A stretch of DNA of 28,185 nt from a virus. Of this stretch, positions 1-7,001 are shown piece by piece (the stretch's first letter is position 1; the number at the start of each line of letters is the position of its first letter). The translations under genes were made by a program, and so were the position numbers. Where the stretch lies: IMG/VR virus record IMGVR_UViG_3300032282_005895, positions 1-28,185 of that record; one strand, 5' to 3'. Below the pieces are notes generated by a model. It did not search any database and had not been told where the DNA came from. It saw only the letters and a program-made list of their open reading frames with translations.

Positions 1-848
1 CCACCAACAATTAAATCGCCATTGATTTTGACATTTCCTGTGGTATCATACGTTGTAATAGCAAGGGTGTCATTGTTGGTGTAAATGGCATTTCCGTCAA
101 TCTTGAGTTTACCATATAGTCTGACATCGCCACTACTGGAGTAGTTTAATGAGATGCAATTGTCACCAGTATATGATTTGATAGTATTGGTTCTGATAGC
201 ATTCGCAAACTGTACAATGCCAGTTGAATCGATAAGGGTCATCGCAGTCGTACCATCCGATGTCTTGATGGTATTACCACCAATCGTCACATTTCCAGGA
301 AGTGTTGGATTTGTTGGAATGGAGAATGTAACGGTGTTATCTGTTACTGCTGTGGTGATTTGATTCGCAGTACCCGCAAAGGTGAGAGTTCCACCCGTGC
401 TGAAACTGTCCGTGTTGGTACCATCAGAAATCGTGAAGGAGCTCGTAATGGAACCCCAACTAAGGGTGCCACTGCCGTCTGTTGTTAAATAACCACCTGA
501 GGTGATACTAGATGGAAGCGTATAGGTGTTATCTGCGGCAAGACTTGCAGGTGCCTTAATGGTGATTTTGTTCGTTCCATTGTCCGTACCTTCTTTGAGG
601 ACAAGCTTACCACCTACGGCAGCGGCTTCCGGAACGAGAAAGCTATCAACGGTTGAGGTGTAGTACTTACCACCAATCCTGTCAATAACTTCAGTTGTGC
701 CGTCCGATGCGAACGATGAGACGTATAATACGGCACCAGAGCCTTCGTGGCTTCTATCTTCGCTATAGGCTAACTCGCCTTCTGCGAGGTCTCCCGTTGT
801 TGGTGCTGCTACACCAGTAGAGCGTTTAATCTGAATAATTGTTGCCAT
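1..848 (-). CDS. Tail fibre protein, N-terminal part (runs off the left edge)
   Basis: The minus-strand frame opens with ATG at 848 and stays open for 282 codons to the window edge, so the C-terminus is missing. The translation starts MATIIQIKRSTGVAAPTTGD and then LAEGELAYSEDRS, the opening typical of tail fibre and structural proteins of environmental T4-like phages. Further on it has low-complexity beta-rich fibre repeats, for example FAGTANQITTAVTDNTVTF (about residues 175-195) and LPGNVTIGGN, followed by KINGDLIVGG at the edge. Such repeats usually form a trimeric shaft. An AGGGG ribosome-binding site lies 6 bases upstream, and the gene follows the 82-residue protein after 17 bases. It probably acts at the distal baseplate as a receptor-binding or shaft protein. 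The receptor tip lies outside the window. Family type is confident; the exact fibre (long, short or side) is not. Confidence 0.85.
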   Translation of the reverse strand, partial: MATIIQIKRSTGVAAPTTGDLAEGELAYSEDRSHEGSGAVLYVSSFASDGTTEVIDRIGGKYYTSTVDSFLVPEAAAVGGKLVLKEGTDNGTNKITIKAPASLAADNTYTLPSSITSGGYLTTDGSGTLSWGSITSSFTISDGTNTDSFSTGGTLTFAGTANQITTAVTDNTVTFSIPTNPTLPGNVTIGGNTIKTSDGTTAMTLIDSTGIVQFANAIRTNTIKSYTGDNCISLNYSSSGDVRLYGKLKIDGNAIYTNNDTLAITTYDTTGNVKINGDLIVG

Positions 849-854
849 TGTTTT

Positions 855-859
855 CCCCT
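855..859 (-). promoter_or_regulatory. Ribosome-binding site of the fibre gene
   Basis: The minus strand reads AGGGG followed by AAAACA and the ATG at 848, a 6-base spacing. It is one of the strongest Shine-Dalgarno matches in the window and supports the chosen fibre start. Confidence 0.7.
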
Positions 860-865
860 AAGAAA

Positions 866-1114
866 TTAGTAAGTGCCGCCGTCTATGTTGCCAACGATGT
901 TATTGAATGTCTGAGTCACCCATGTTTGGGTATTTGAATCATATATCAACGTATAGCCATTCTCTAAACCGTTAGTCGCGGTATCCACGTTCTTCAACTT
1001 CTCAAGGTTCACTAAAGAAACTTCTACCTTCTTTAATTCGGTATTAATCGGATTATCTTTGTGGATAGATGCTTGAACTCCACTGGGTGTGCCTACTTGG
1101 ACACGGATTGCCAT
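866..1114 (-). CDS. Small virion structural protein (82 aa)
   Basis: An 82-residue protein starting MAIRVQVGTPSGVQASIHKD. It has a central segment ELKKVEVSLVNLEKLKNVDT and then NGLENGYTLIYDSNTQTWV, ending in NIDGGTY. The pattern 'D-V-D ... L-x-x-G-Y-T-L-I-Y-D-x-x-T-x-x-W' and the terminal DGGTY are familiar from short structural or fibre-associated proteins of environmental T4-like phages. The start codon shares one base with the stop of the preceding gene (TAATG), which implies translational coupling. It lies between the Ig-like 111-residue protein and the tail fibre, so a role in fibre attachment or baseplate periphery is likely. No enzymatic motif is visible, and the exact role is unknown. 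Confidence 0.7.
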   Translation of the reverse strand: MAIRVQVGTPSGVQASIHKDNPINTELKKVEVSLVNLEKLKNVDTATNGLENGYTLIYDSNTQTWVTQTFNNIVGNIDGGTY

Positions 1115-1449
1115 TATCGAGTAACCTCTGGTGTGATAGTAACTATGCCCTCCAGTACGCGCGTAACCTTCTCATCCATATCCACAATCTCGATATCATA
1201 GACATAGCGACCTGCGCGAAGGGCACTCGTCTGGTCAGGGTCTAGGGATATCGTAATTTCACCATCGGTGGAAGGAAGATTGATTACCGTTGTAAATGGA
1301 ACATAGCTAATCGCCCCATAGCTTTTCCGCATTTGCCCAGATACCGTATACCCATCAAGATTTAACGTATTTCCATTCGCATCGGAAACCGTAATCGTAA
1401 TAGAATAAGAGGTACCTTGGTCAATAACCAAATTTCTAACAGTTGCCAT
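1114..1449 (-). CDS. Small beta-sandwich (Ig-like) virion protein (111 aa)
   Basis: The protein starts MATVRNLVIDQGTSYSITIT and continues with NLDGYTVSGQMRKSYGA, a LDPDQTSALRAGRYVYDIEI segment and TRVLEGIVTITPEVTR. Alternating hydrophobic strands with 'LxGYTVxxQxRKxY' and 'AGRYVYDIEI' match a family of short, all-beta proteins found next to fibre genes in marine T4-like phages, reminiscent of the N-terminal domain of BppU-type baseplate proteins. It is the first gene after an exact TATAAATA motif and has its own AAGGAT ribosome-binding site, so it probably heads a fibre sub-operon with the next two genes. It is likely a structural adaptor at the baseplate or fibre junction. That function is inferred from context. 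Confidence 0.75.
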   Translation of the reverse strand: MATVRNLVIDQGTSYSITITVSDANGNTLNLDGYTVSGQMRKSYGAISYVPFTTVINLPSTDGEITISLDPDQTSALRAGRYVYDIEIVDMDEKVTRVLEGIVTITPEVTR

Positions 1450-1477
1450 GAAGATAATCCTTTTGATTGCGTGGAAC

Positions 1478-1485
1478 TATTTATA
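1478..1485 (-). promoter_or_regulatory. T4-type late promoter for the fibre sub-operon
   Basis: The + strand TATTTATA reads TATAAATA on the minus strand, the exact consensus -10 box of T4 late promoters (recognised by gp55 with the gp45 clamp and gp33). It lies in the 47-base gap downstream of the zinc-ribbon gene. The predicted start is about 22 bases before the ATG at 1449, leaving room for the AAGGAT ribosome-binding site. Confidence 0.8.
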
Positions 1486-1496
1486 AAGATGTAAAA

Positions 1497-2156
1497 TCAG
1501 ACGATAGCTGACCACTTTCCGATGGGACAGGAGGCTGAGGCTAACTGGGTTTTGGTCTTCATAAAGCAGCCACATTCCTTGCAGCGACTTGAGGCGGCAT
1601 CAAATTTATCGCACCCCTCACACGTATTCATACGGGAAAATCCTTCCTCAGCCGAGACGAGTACCGGAAGTCCCTTGGCGGCATTTTTACCCATTTTCCA
1701 CATATCCTTGGCAGCATTTCGCGCCATTTGAAAGGTAGACGGAAACTGACTGACATCCTCATGTTTGATATAGTCTTCCGTCTTGAGAATCTGTTCCTGC
1801 ATTTTGACATCAAATTTTGCCTCCAAATATGTCAACCCATCCATCATTTTGAAAGCGGCGTCAATATCCCCCATAAGGTCTAGGGTGGCATTATGGGCAA
1901 TGCGATAGAAAAGAGGGGTTTGATTCTTGGGGGCAAAGTAATACAAGACATCCGTGGCAATACGGGGGAAGGGCATTTGCTCCTCACTATAGCACATATT
2001 AAATAAAGCAATATCCTTGCCCATAGATGCTAGTTGAGTCTGGATATTATCATGGAAGGCGTTAGGCTCACCGCAATCGGTCGTGACCGCAACCATGATA
2101 AGGGATGAGGTATTATTGATATAGTTGGCGATATCAGGATTTACGTTGGGTTGCAT
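1497..2156 (-). CDS. Protein with C-terminal zinc-ribbon-like cysteine cluster (219 aa), function unknown
   Basis: This 219-residue protein has two parts. The N-terminal about 165 residues (starting MQPNVNPDIANYINNTSSLI) contain a hydrophobic strand LIMVAVTTDCG and a stretch MPFPRIATDVLYYFAPKNQT that I do not recognise. The C-terminus has C179xxC182, C192xxC195xC197 and C210, in the context RCKECGCFMKTKTQLASASC followed by PIGKW. This arrangement is a small zinc-binding domain found at the C-terminus of several phage proteins from glycosyltransferase or fibre neighbourhoods. The start codon overlaps the stop of the HtrL-type gene by one base (TAATG), so it is the last gene of the glycosyltransferase cassette. 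It might be a partner or scaffold for that cassette, but no catalytic motif is visible. Confidence 0.75.
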   Translation of the reverse strand: MQPNVNPDIANYINNTSSLIMVAVTTDCGEPNAFHDNIQTQLASMGKDIALFNMCYSEEQMPFPRIATDVLYYFAPKNQTPLFYRIAHNATLDLMGDIDAAFKMMDGLTYLEAKFDVKMQEQILKTEDYIKHEDVSQFPSTFQMARNAAKDMWKMGKNAAKGLPVLVSAEEGFSRMNTCEGCDKFDAASSRCKECGCFMKTKTQLASASCPIGKWSAIV

Positions 2157-3838
2157 TAGTTTTCTCTCCGCTCTTCAGATGGGTAAAAAATATTGCGCTC
2201 ATGATTAATTGGCGAAGCAAGCAATATAGCTGGACGTATATATTTATCTCTAGTTTTTTGGAAGACATAGGACATCCATGTTTGCTCAAATGGATGCGAC
2301 CACGTGGTTTCTAAAAAGACCTTTCGATTTCCTTCTCGACCCATAATCATGGGCCAATTGCTATAGTAAATTTCCCCCGTAATATATGGAACATTTTGAA
2401 GGATGTTAATCGTAGAAAATTCAGTACGAGGTGAATTGGGGTCTGTTCCCTGAACAGGCAACTTGTCATAGGTCGGCCATACGTCGGTTCGTACATTTTG
2501 TGGCACGTTATACCAACTCCACTGCTGACTATTATCCCCATAAAATTCAGAGAAGGATAACTTGAGAAAATCAAAATTTTCCTTCAGCATAATCTTATGG
2601 ACAATCTCATATAGATTTGGGATATACTTCATAAACCCCGATTTACAAAACGGCGGTTGTGTCTTAGGAAGATTTAAATTCATATCATCTTCAAAAAAGA
2701 AATAATAATCAGCATCAGAACTATCAAAATGTTCCGCTGCAAAATACCGCCCTCCACAGACTCCTAAATTATTTTGATGAATTTCTTCAAACCCATACTG
2801 CCCACAGAGCCTATCATATTCATCAAAGGTGTCGGCATTGGTTGAATTGTTAATCAAAATTTTTCTTGTTTTCTTTGCAAAATCTGTATTGGCAAAAGTG
2901 TCGCAAAGTGATTGAAATTGTTCTGGAGCATTGAAACCCAAGACATATAGATTTGTTTTTACTTGAGAATACATCTTTTGTGTCTGTGGTCGTGATGCTT
3001 TTAGTTCTATGGGTTTCTGCATCGCTTCAAAGAATGGCCATACTAGTCCATTTCCTTCCACAGTAAACCGTTCAATGATATTCGGATAGGTATACGCCGC
3101 AATTGTAAAGAGACATTCATCTGCTCCGGTATATCCTTGCTTAATCGTCGAGGACAAGATTTGATAATATAAATCATTGTATTGATGAATCAGTTCTTTG
3201 GGTCCTCCCCAGAATCCTCCACGAGAAATTTGAATTTGTGTGGTGTTTTCTGGAAGTCCACAAAACCGATACATGGCTGATTTTTCAAATCCATGAATTT
3301 CCGTGTTGGCCTCGTAGGGATAGGTAATATGGACAATCTTATTGAATACCGATGGAACATCCTCAAAGATTTTTCCTGATGAAAAATACCCTTTATTAAC
3401 CGTTCCTGTCAACCCCCCATCGACCCAATAAAAATAGTCGCTTTGGAATGGGTTGAATAACGCCGAATCGTTCACCATGAACATCTTTGACATCATCATG
3501 GGATTGTATAGTGGCAACCCTCCTTGGGGAGAATCAGGAAGCCATCCCGCCTGTTGCTTCCATTCCGCAGAGGTACGAATTTCCTCATGTTCCGTATAGA
3601 ATGGAAACCAAGTGGTAAATTCTTTTAGTTCTTTATAATAAACTCTGGTATTGTGGGTCGAGCGTATTTTCCATACCTCATCTTCAAGTTCACGGGGTAT
3701 CCAAATACACATGGGAATATCGGATTCTAGAAAATCAAAAAATCTCTTTTTGTATTCCTCAAAATCACGTTGTGCCCATCCCTTTAATTCTCCTCGACCT
3801 AAATCCCACAGGCCCGTCACAATAGTCACTGAACTCAT
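2156..3838 (-). CDS. Two-domain glycosyltransferase: HtrL/YibB-like plus GT-A-like
   Basis: The protein has 560 residues. The N-terminal half (1 to about 270) matches the HtrL/YibB family: VTGLWDLGRG at the start, YNPMMMSKMF (111-120), FYWVDGG (136-142), SRGGFWGGPKELI (205-217) and GADECLFTIAAY (238-249). The Asp of WVDGG and the Asp-Glu at 240-241 are candidate metal or substrate ligands. The C-terminal half (about 293-545) looks like a separate GT-A (GT2-like) domain: NLYVLGFNAPEQF, KTRKILINNSTN, NNLGVCGGRYFAAEHF, then FFFEDDMN (380-387) as a DxD-type motif. HtrL/YibB genes are known from LPS-core gene clusters, and the substrate here is unknown. It overlaps the previous gene by 4 bases (ATGA) and the next by 1 (TAATG), so it is tightly coupled within the cassette. 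Confidence is high for HtrL similarity and moderate for the second GT domain. Confidence 0.8.
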   Translation of the reverse strand: MSSVTIVTGLWDLGRGELKGWAQRDFEEYKKRFFDFLESDIPMCIWIPRELEDEVWKIRSTHNTRVYYKELKEFTTWFPFYTEHEEIRTSAEWKQQAGWLPDSPQGGLPLYNPMMMSKMFMVNDSALFNPFQSDYFYWVDGGLTGTVNKGYFSSGKIFEDVPSVFNKIVHITYPYEANTEIHGFEKSAMYRFCGLPENTTQIQISRGGFWGGPKELIHQYNDLYYQILSSTIKQGYTGADECLFTIAAYTYPNIIERFTVEGNGLVWPFFEAMQKPIELKASRPQTQKMYSQVKTNLYVLGFNAPEQFQSLCDTFANTDFAKKTRKILINNSTNADTFDEYDRLCGQYGFEEIHQNNLGVCGGRYFAAEHFDSSDADYYFFFEDDMNLNLPKTQPPFCKSGFMKYIPNLYEIVHKIMLKENFDFLKLSFSEFYGDNSQQWSWYNVPQNVRTDVWPTYDKLPVQGTDPNSPRTEFSTINILQNVPYITGEIYYSNWPMIMGREGNRKVFLETTWSHPFEQTWMSYVFQKTRDKYIRPAILLASPINHERNIFYPSEERREN

Positions 3839-4827
3839 ATAATTCCTCTTATATTAATAAAATGTCCATCGGATGCACTTACTACATATTCATTTTCAGG
3901 GTCAATATTTGTTGAGAAAAAAATACGAAGACTATTAGGAATATCTGGTTTAGGTTTTTCTATTTGAAGCACATAATGATTGCATTTTACTTTGATATTT
4001 GTTGTATCTTGTCCTATATATTTTTTTATAACATCCGTAATATCAATGATATTAGGTTCCGTGAATGATAATTGTTGTCCTTCATCGCGTTGTTCAGCAA
4101 AATAGCCATACTCAGCTTTATGAATCGTAAATTCTACGTGGGGCTGTGACCCGTCATAAAGGTACTGTGGAATAACAGTATAGTATCCGTCATGACTAAA
4201 GTGAAAAAACTCATAAAACTTGATATTTTGTATATCGCTATTTGCTTCGTGAAGCCATGCCTCACAAAACCAGCGGTCTTGTGGAGAGAAAGGAACATTC
4301 TTTTGGATATGCTCAGAAGTAGTCCACCAAAAATTTCCCCACCACCATCTGTGAACATTCGTAACGCCAACCGTATCGAACCCCTCTTCCAATTTACTCA
4401 CACAGTTTTTCCAATTTCGAAGCAAGAAATAAGTTAGCATTTCTGTCCAACAACGGATTCCCTGTATCTTCAGGGGATGGTATTCTTTGGTCTCGAAGTT
4501 TTTATATTTGTTAAATACACCCTTGACATGAAAGTAAAAGAGATAATACTTCTCTTCAGTATTTTTACCTAGGCGGTCAATTTTTGCAATGGCAGGAGAT
4601 TCAAAATCATTTTTGGTTTGATATTCCAATTTCCATTTTGGATAGGTTACTAGCACTTCCTCAACCACATGACGCTGATTATTTAAATCTGTAACCATCA
4701 GATATAATTCATCTGCCGCCTCATATAATCCCGACGAAGAGGTTTCTTGAAGGAAATATTCTAATCGTGTTTTCCACTCATTGACGGCGAAACAATGGCA
4801 TACGACTGCAATTTTACGCGCGGTCAT
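3835..4827 (-). CDS. Glycosyltransferase-like protein with C-terminal beta domain
   Basis: The protein has 330 residues. The N-terminal about 215 residues begin ARKIAVVCHCFAVNEW and contain YYLFYFHVKGV (about 94-104), a W..ML.YFLLRNW segment (127-139), GFDTVGV (149-155), a WWWGNFWWTTSEHI block (161-174) and DRWFCEAWL (184-192). The 'Y-x-H-x-K-G-V ... G-N-F-W-W' combination is characteristic of a poorly described glycosyltransferase-like family found in phages, giant viruses and bacterial surface-glycan loci. The C-terminal about 100 residues are all-beta, with IHKAEYGYF, NIIDITDVIKKYI, NIKVKCNHYVL and NSLRIFFS. This fits a DnaJC11/DUF3395-like module that often trails phage glycosyltransferases, though I am less sure of that. 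It overlaps both neighbours by 4 bases (ATGA), so it is translationally coupled in the cassette. Donor and acceptor are unknown. Confidence 0.65.
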   Translation of the reverse strand: MTARKIAVVCHCFAVNEWKTRLEYFLQETSSSGLYEAADELYLMVTDLNNQRHVVEEVLVTYPKWKLEYQTKNDFESPAIAKIDRLGKNTEEKYYLFYFHVKGVFNKYKNFETKEYHPLKIQGIRCWTEMLTYFLLRNWKNCVSKLEEGFDTVGVTNVHRWWWGNFWWTTSEHIQKNVPFSPQDRWFCEAWLHEANSDIQNIKFYEFFHFSHDGYYTVIPQYLYDGSQPHVEFTIHKAEYGYFAEQRDEGQQLSFTEPNIIDITDVIKKYIGQDTTNIKVKCNHYVLQIEKPKPDIPNSLRIFFSTNIDPENEYVVSASDGHFINIRGII

Positions 4828-5546
4828 CGTCTAATAAAGCTAAAGATATCATCATTGCCATTGAAAATTTTATCATGAACCTTATCGAGCAACCGATATT
4901 CATTCAAACCATAGGCAAAACCATGATATACGAAATTTCCATCAAAAGGTTGCATCCAATTCAATGAATGGAAATCAATGAGTTTGATTTTTTCCTTTAC
5001 TTCTTTGTGTTGTTCATATAACAAGGACAAGCAGGTTTGGTCATGCCATAGACCATTTTTATAATATCCAACCAATTTTTTATTCTCGTCTGCAATGGAT
5101 AAATGGATACAATCTTCCCCTTTAAACTGATTAGCACTTTTCCACCACTGCTGTAAAAATGCCTTCACCCATGGCGTGTTCTTAAGGAGAAATACTCCAG
5201 CATTCATGCGGCTATGAACACTATAATCATGAGTAAACACCATATCATATACGTCATCTATGAACTGTTCAATCGGAATTGAAAAGTCTACTACAGCGGC
5301 ATCAATATCTAAAAACAGAATATACTCAGGATTTGATTGCTCCAAAATTTCTAAAATAAACTTTGGCTTATACCACGTGAAGGCTCTTCCTTCTACGCCA
5401 GATATAATCTTTTCGGTATTCTTTTCCACAACATAGGTATACCCAGATTCTTCGCAATATTTGCGATTTATCTCTTCAGTATATTTTCCATACTTGACGT
5501 TTTCGGTGTAAAATTGTGCGAGAACAATTTTTGATTTGTCAATCAT
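4824..5546 (-). CDS. GT34-like (GMA12/MNN10-type) glycosyltransferase
   Basis: The protein has 240 residues. After KIVLAQFYTENVKYG it shows KYCEESGYTYVV, a WYKPKFILEIL segment (58-68) and the metal-binding D80-I-D82 in YILFLDIDAAV. RMNAGVFLLKN (113-123) supplies the usual N-A-G motif, HDQ occurs at 168-170, and a late histidine lies in FVYHGFAYG (about 205-213). This order is that of retaining GT-A enzymes of the galactosyltransferase GMA12/MNN10 (GT34) and related nucleotide-diphospho-sugar transferase families. It is a soluble protein with no membrane segment, so it probably works in the host cytoplasm on a sugar already attached to a protein or glycan. It is coupled to both neighbours by 4-base ATGA overlaps. 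Sugar and acceptor cannot be read from sequence. Confidence 0.8.
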   Translation of the reverse strand: MIDKSKIVLAQFYTENVKYGKYTEEINRKYCEESGYTYVVEKNTEKIISGVEGRAFTWYKPKFILEILEQSNPEYILFLDIDAAVVDFSIPIEQFIDDVYDMVFTHDYSVHSRMNAGVFLLKNTPWVKAFLQQWWKSANQFKGEDCIHLSIADENKKLVGYYKNGLWHDQTCLSLLYEQHKEVKEKIKLIDFHSLNWMQPFDGNFVYHGFAYGLNEYRLLDKVHDKIFNGNDDIFSFIRR

Positions 5547-6790
5547 AGTGCACCCTCTAATTTAGTCATCCATCCCTTACTTCGTGAGAATGGCCATACC
5601 ACCCACTTTGTTGGCTTTTCTGAAATATTGAATTGTCTCCAAATTTTATAGTAGCCATCTGGGTCTCTTCCCATCATCGTAATTTCATTGATATCCGCAT
5701 CCTTTCTGAAGATGGTGTTTCCATTCTTATCTTCAAATGCAACAACCCAGAATTCATAATCAGTTTCTGGAACAGATTGCTTATAAACATCAACACAATG
5801 TTTAAAAATGGATAAGAACGAGTTCTCATAATCTTCAATGGAAAGCACGGGATTTGGAGCATTATGATTATCCACCGTGTATTGTTGCACCGCGCGTTTC
5901 TTAAATGAAATTCCTGCATATTGTTCGTATTCATTTAAAGAACGTATCTTACCAAAATCATATCGACCAAAAGGAATATCTTTCGTTTCTCCGTCCATCT
6001 CAAACAACTTTCTATTGCGAGCATGGCAGGATACATTCTTTTTAATCCATTCTTTATCGTCATCCCACTGCTTTGTCCTGCCCTTTCTGGTGTATTCGTG
6101 CCACGCAATCACTTGATGGGGATGAAACAAATCATATCCATGGGTAAAGGCACGGACTGCAATGGAGATTTCTTCCCCGTGGAAATAATACTCAGGGTCA
6201 TGGGGAACTTCCTTTACAAACTGTCCTAGGGTAAAGCAAAAATGTGCCGAATAAAATCGTGCAGGAATTGGGGCAGTTAATTCTTTAAAATTATCAATCG
6301 ATGCTGGCAAGAAAAATATTGCCCCCTCTGGAATGAATCGGTCAAAATTCATTTTCCATGGAATCTGCACACGGCTCTCTGGGTCTTTGTCGGGGTCAAA
6401 GGACGGCAGATATGAGGTGAGTAATGGCTTAGAGTGTCCTTTAGCCTGAAGGTCCGCAATCATCGCAATACACTTCGTGTCCCACTCAGGCACAAACCGA
6501 TGGTGGGAATCTAATTGGAGTGTATAAGTTTCGTTATTGTAAAGACGTTGGATAGAATTTCTTGCCCAACACGCCCCCTTCGATTCTTCATAGGGGATAT
6601 CAATAATCTTAAATCGCGGGTCTGCCCGAAATTCATCGAGCGTATCCCATGCGTCACTGGCACTATGTTGCCATGCAATACCAAACACCAGATTTTCTGG
6701 ATGAGCCGCTTGTGCCAAGCAGTCTTTAATCGTTGGCACAAGCTGAGGGTCACGATAGGCAGCAATTTGAATAAAAATGGTGTTGCTCAT
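5543..6790 (-). CDS. GT60-type glycosyltransferase (polypeptide GlcNAc-transferase family)
   Basis: The protein has 415 residues from the ATG at 6790. This start is preferred over an upstream GTG at 6796 because AAGGTGAG lies just before it and covers that GTG. Family motifs are IFIQIAAYRDPQLVPTI near the N-terminus, GACWARN (about 72-78), LQLDSHHRFVPEWD (about 92-105, with the D-S-H metal site), FCFTLGQFVKEVP, YYFHGEEISIAVRAFTHGYD and a later WHEYTRKGR. These match the GlcNAc (GT60) family, whose characterised members add GlcNAc to hydroxyproline of Skp1 or to Thr of mucin-type proteins. The C-terminal about 95 residues (from about 320) hold a separate domain with YEFWVVAFEDKNGNTIFRKD, which I have seen in other phage members. 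It heads the cassette, about 70 bases downstream of a TATAAATA motif. A virion-protein acceptor is the attractive inference. Confidence 0.85.
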   Translation of the reverse strand: MSNTIFIQIAAYRDPQLVPTIKDCLAQAAHPENLVFGIAWQHSASDAWDTLDEFRADPRFKIIDIPYEESKGACWARNSIQRLYNNETYTLQLDSHHRFVPEWDTKCIAMIADLQAKGHSKPLLTSYLPSFDPDKDPESRVQIPWKMNFDRFIPEGAIFFLPASIDNFKELTAPIPARFYSAHFCFTLGQFVKEVPHDPEYYFHGEEISIAVRAFTHGYDLFHPHQVIAWHEYTRKGRTKQWDDDKEWIKKNVSCHARNRKLFEMDGETKDIPFGRYDFGKIRSLNEYEQYAGISFKKRAVQQYTVDNHNAPNPVLSIEDYENSFLSIFKHCVDVYKQSVPETDYEFWVVAFEDKNGNTIFRKDADINEITMMGRDPDGYYKIWRQFNISEKPTKWVVWPFSRSKGWMTKLEGAL

Positions 6791-6791
6791 A

Positions 6792-6799
6792 CTCACCTT
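6792..6799 (-). promoter_or_regulatory. Ribosome-binding site deciding the GT60 start
   Basis: The minus strand reads AAGGTGAG immediately followed by TATG. The site overlaps the in-frame GTG at 6796, so translation is expected from the ATG at 6790, two codons later. Confidence 0.65.
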
Positions 6800-6808
6800 G
6801 AAAAAAAA

Positions 6809-7000
6809 TTAAGAGTTCAAAATATCCCGCATCATTTGTTTGAGTTCCTGTAATTCTTTACGCAAATTATTTATATCGTCTTCAAGCACATCAATTTTTT
6901 CCATTTTATGTTTTCGCAATCTATATGCGTCTAATTCTGATTTATTTACATTCAATAATGCATTCGTTTGTTTATCACGAATCAACGAATCCGTATTCAT
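6809..7000 (-). CDS. Small coiled-coil protein (63 aa)
   Basis: A 63-residue protein beginning MNTDSLIRDKQTNALLNVNK. It is followed by a charged heptad-like helix from about residue 30 (KMEKIDVLEDDINNLRKELQ and onward), which predicts a coiled coil. Similar tiny proteins sit behind large baseplate or fibre genes in T4-like cyanophages. Its start is 1 base after the stop of the 713-residue gene, and it has little Shine-Dalgarno sequence, so it probably relies on translational coupling. A role as an assembly helper or oligomerisation factor for the large structural proteins upstream is plausible but not shown. An exact late promoter motif lies inside its coding sequence. Confidence 0.7.
   Translation of the reverse strand: MNTDSLIRDKQTNALLNVNKSELDAYRLRKHKMEKIDVLEDDINNLRKELQELKQMMRDILNS
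6868..6875 (-). promoter_or_regulatory. T4-type late promoter inside the small coiled-coil gene
   Basis: TATTTATA on the + strand is TATAAATA on the minus strand, an exact late-promoter box. It is followed after about 70 bases by the GT60 start. It lies inside a coding sequence (encoding the D-I-N-N part of the helix), so chance is possible. Its orientation and position fit a dedicated promoter for the glycosyltransferase cassette. Confidence 0.5.
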
Positions 7001-7001
7001 A

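Noticed and set aside
6801-6808. Run of eight A (T on the minus strand) after the small coiled-coil gene as a terminator
   Set aside because: No stable GC-rich hairpin precedes the run, so I do not call a rho-independent terminator.
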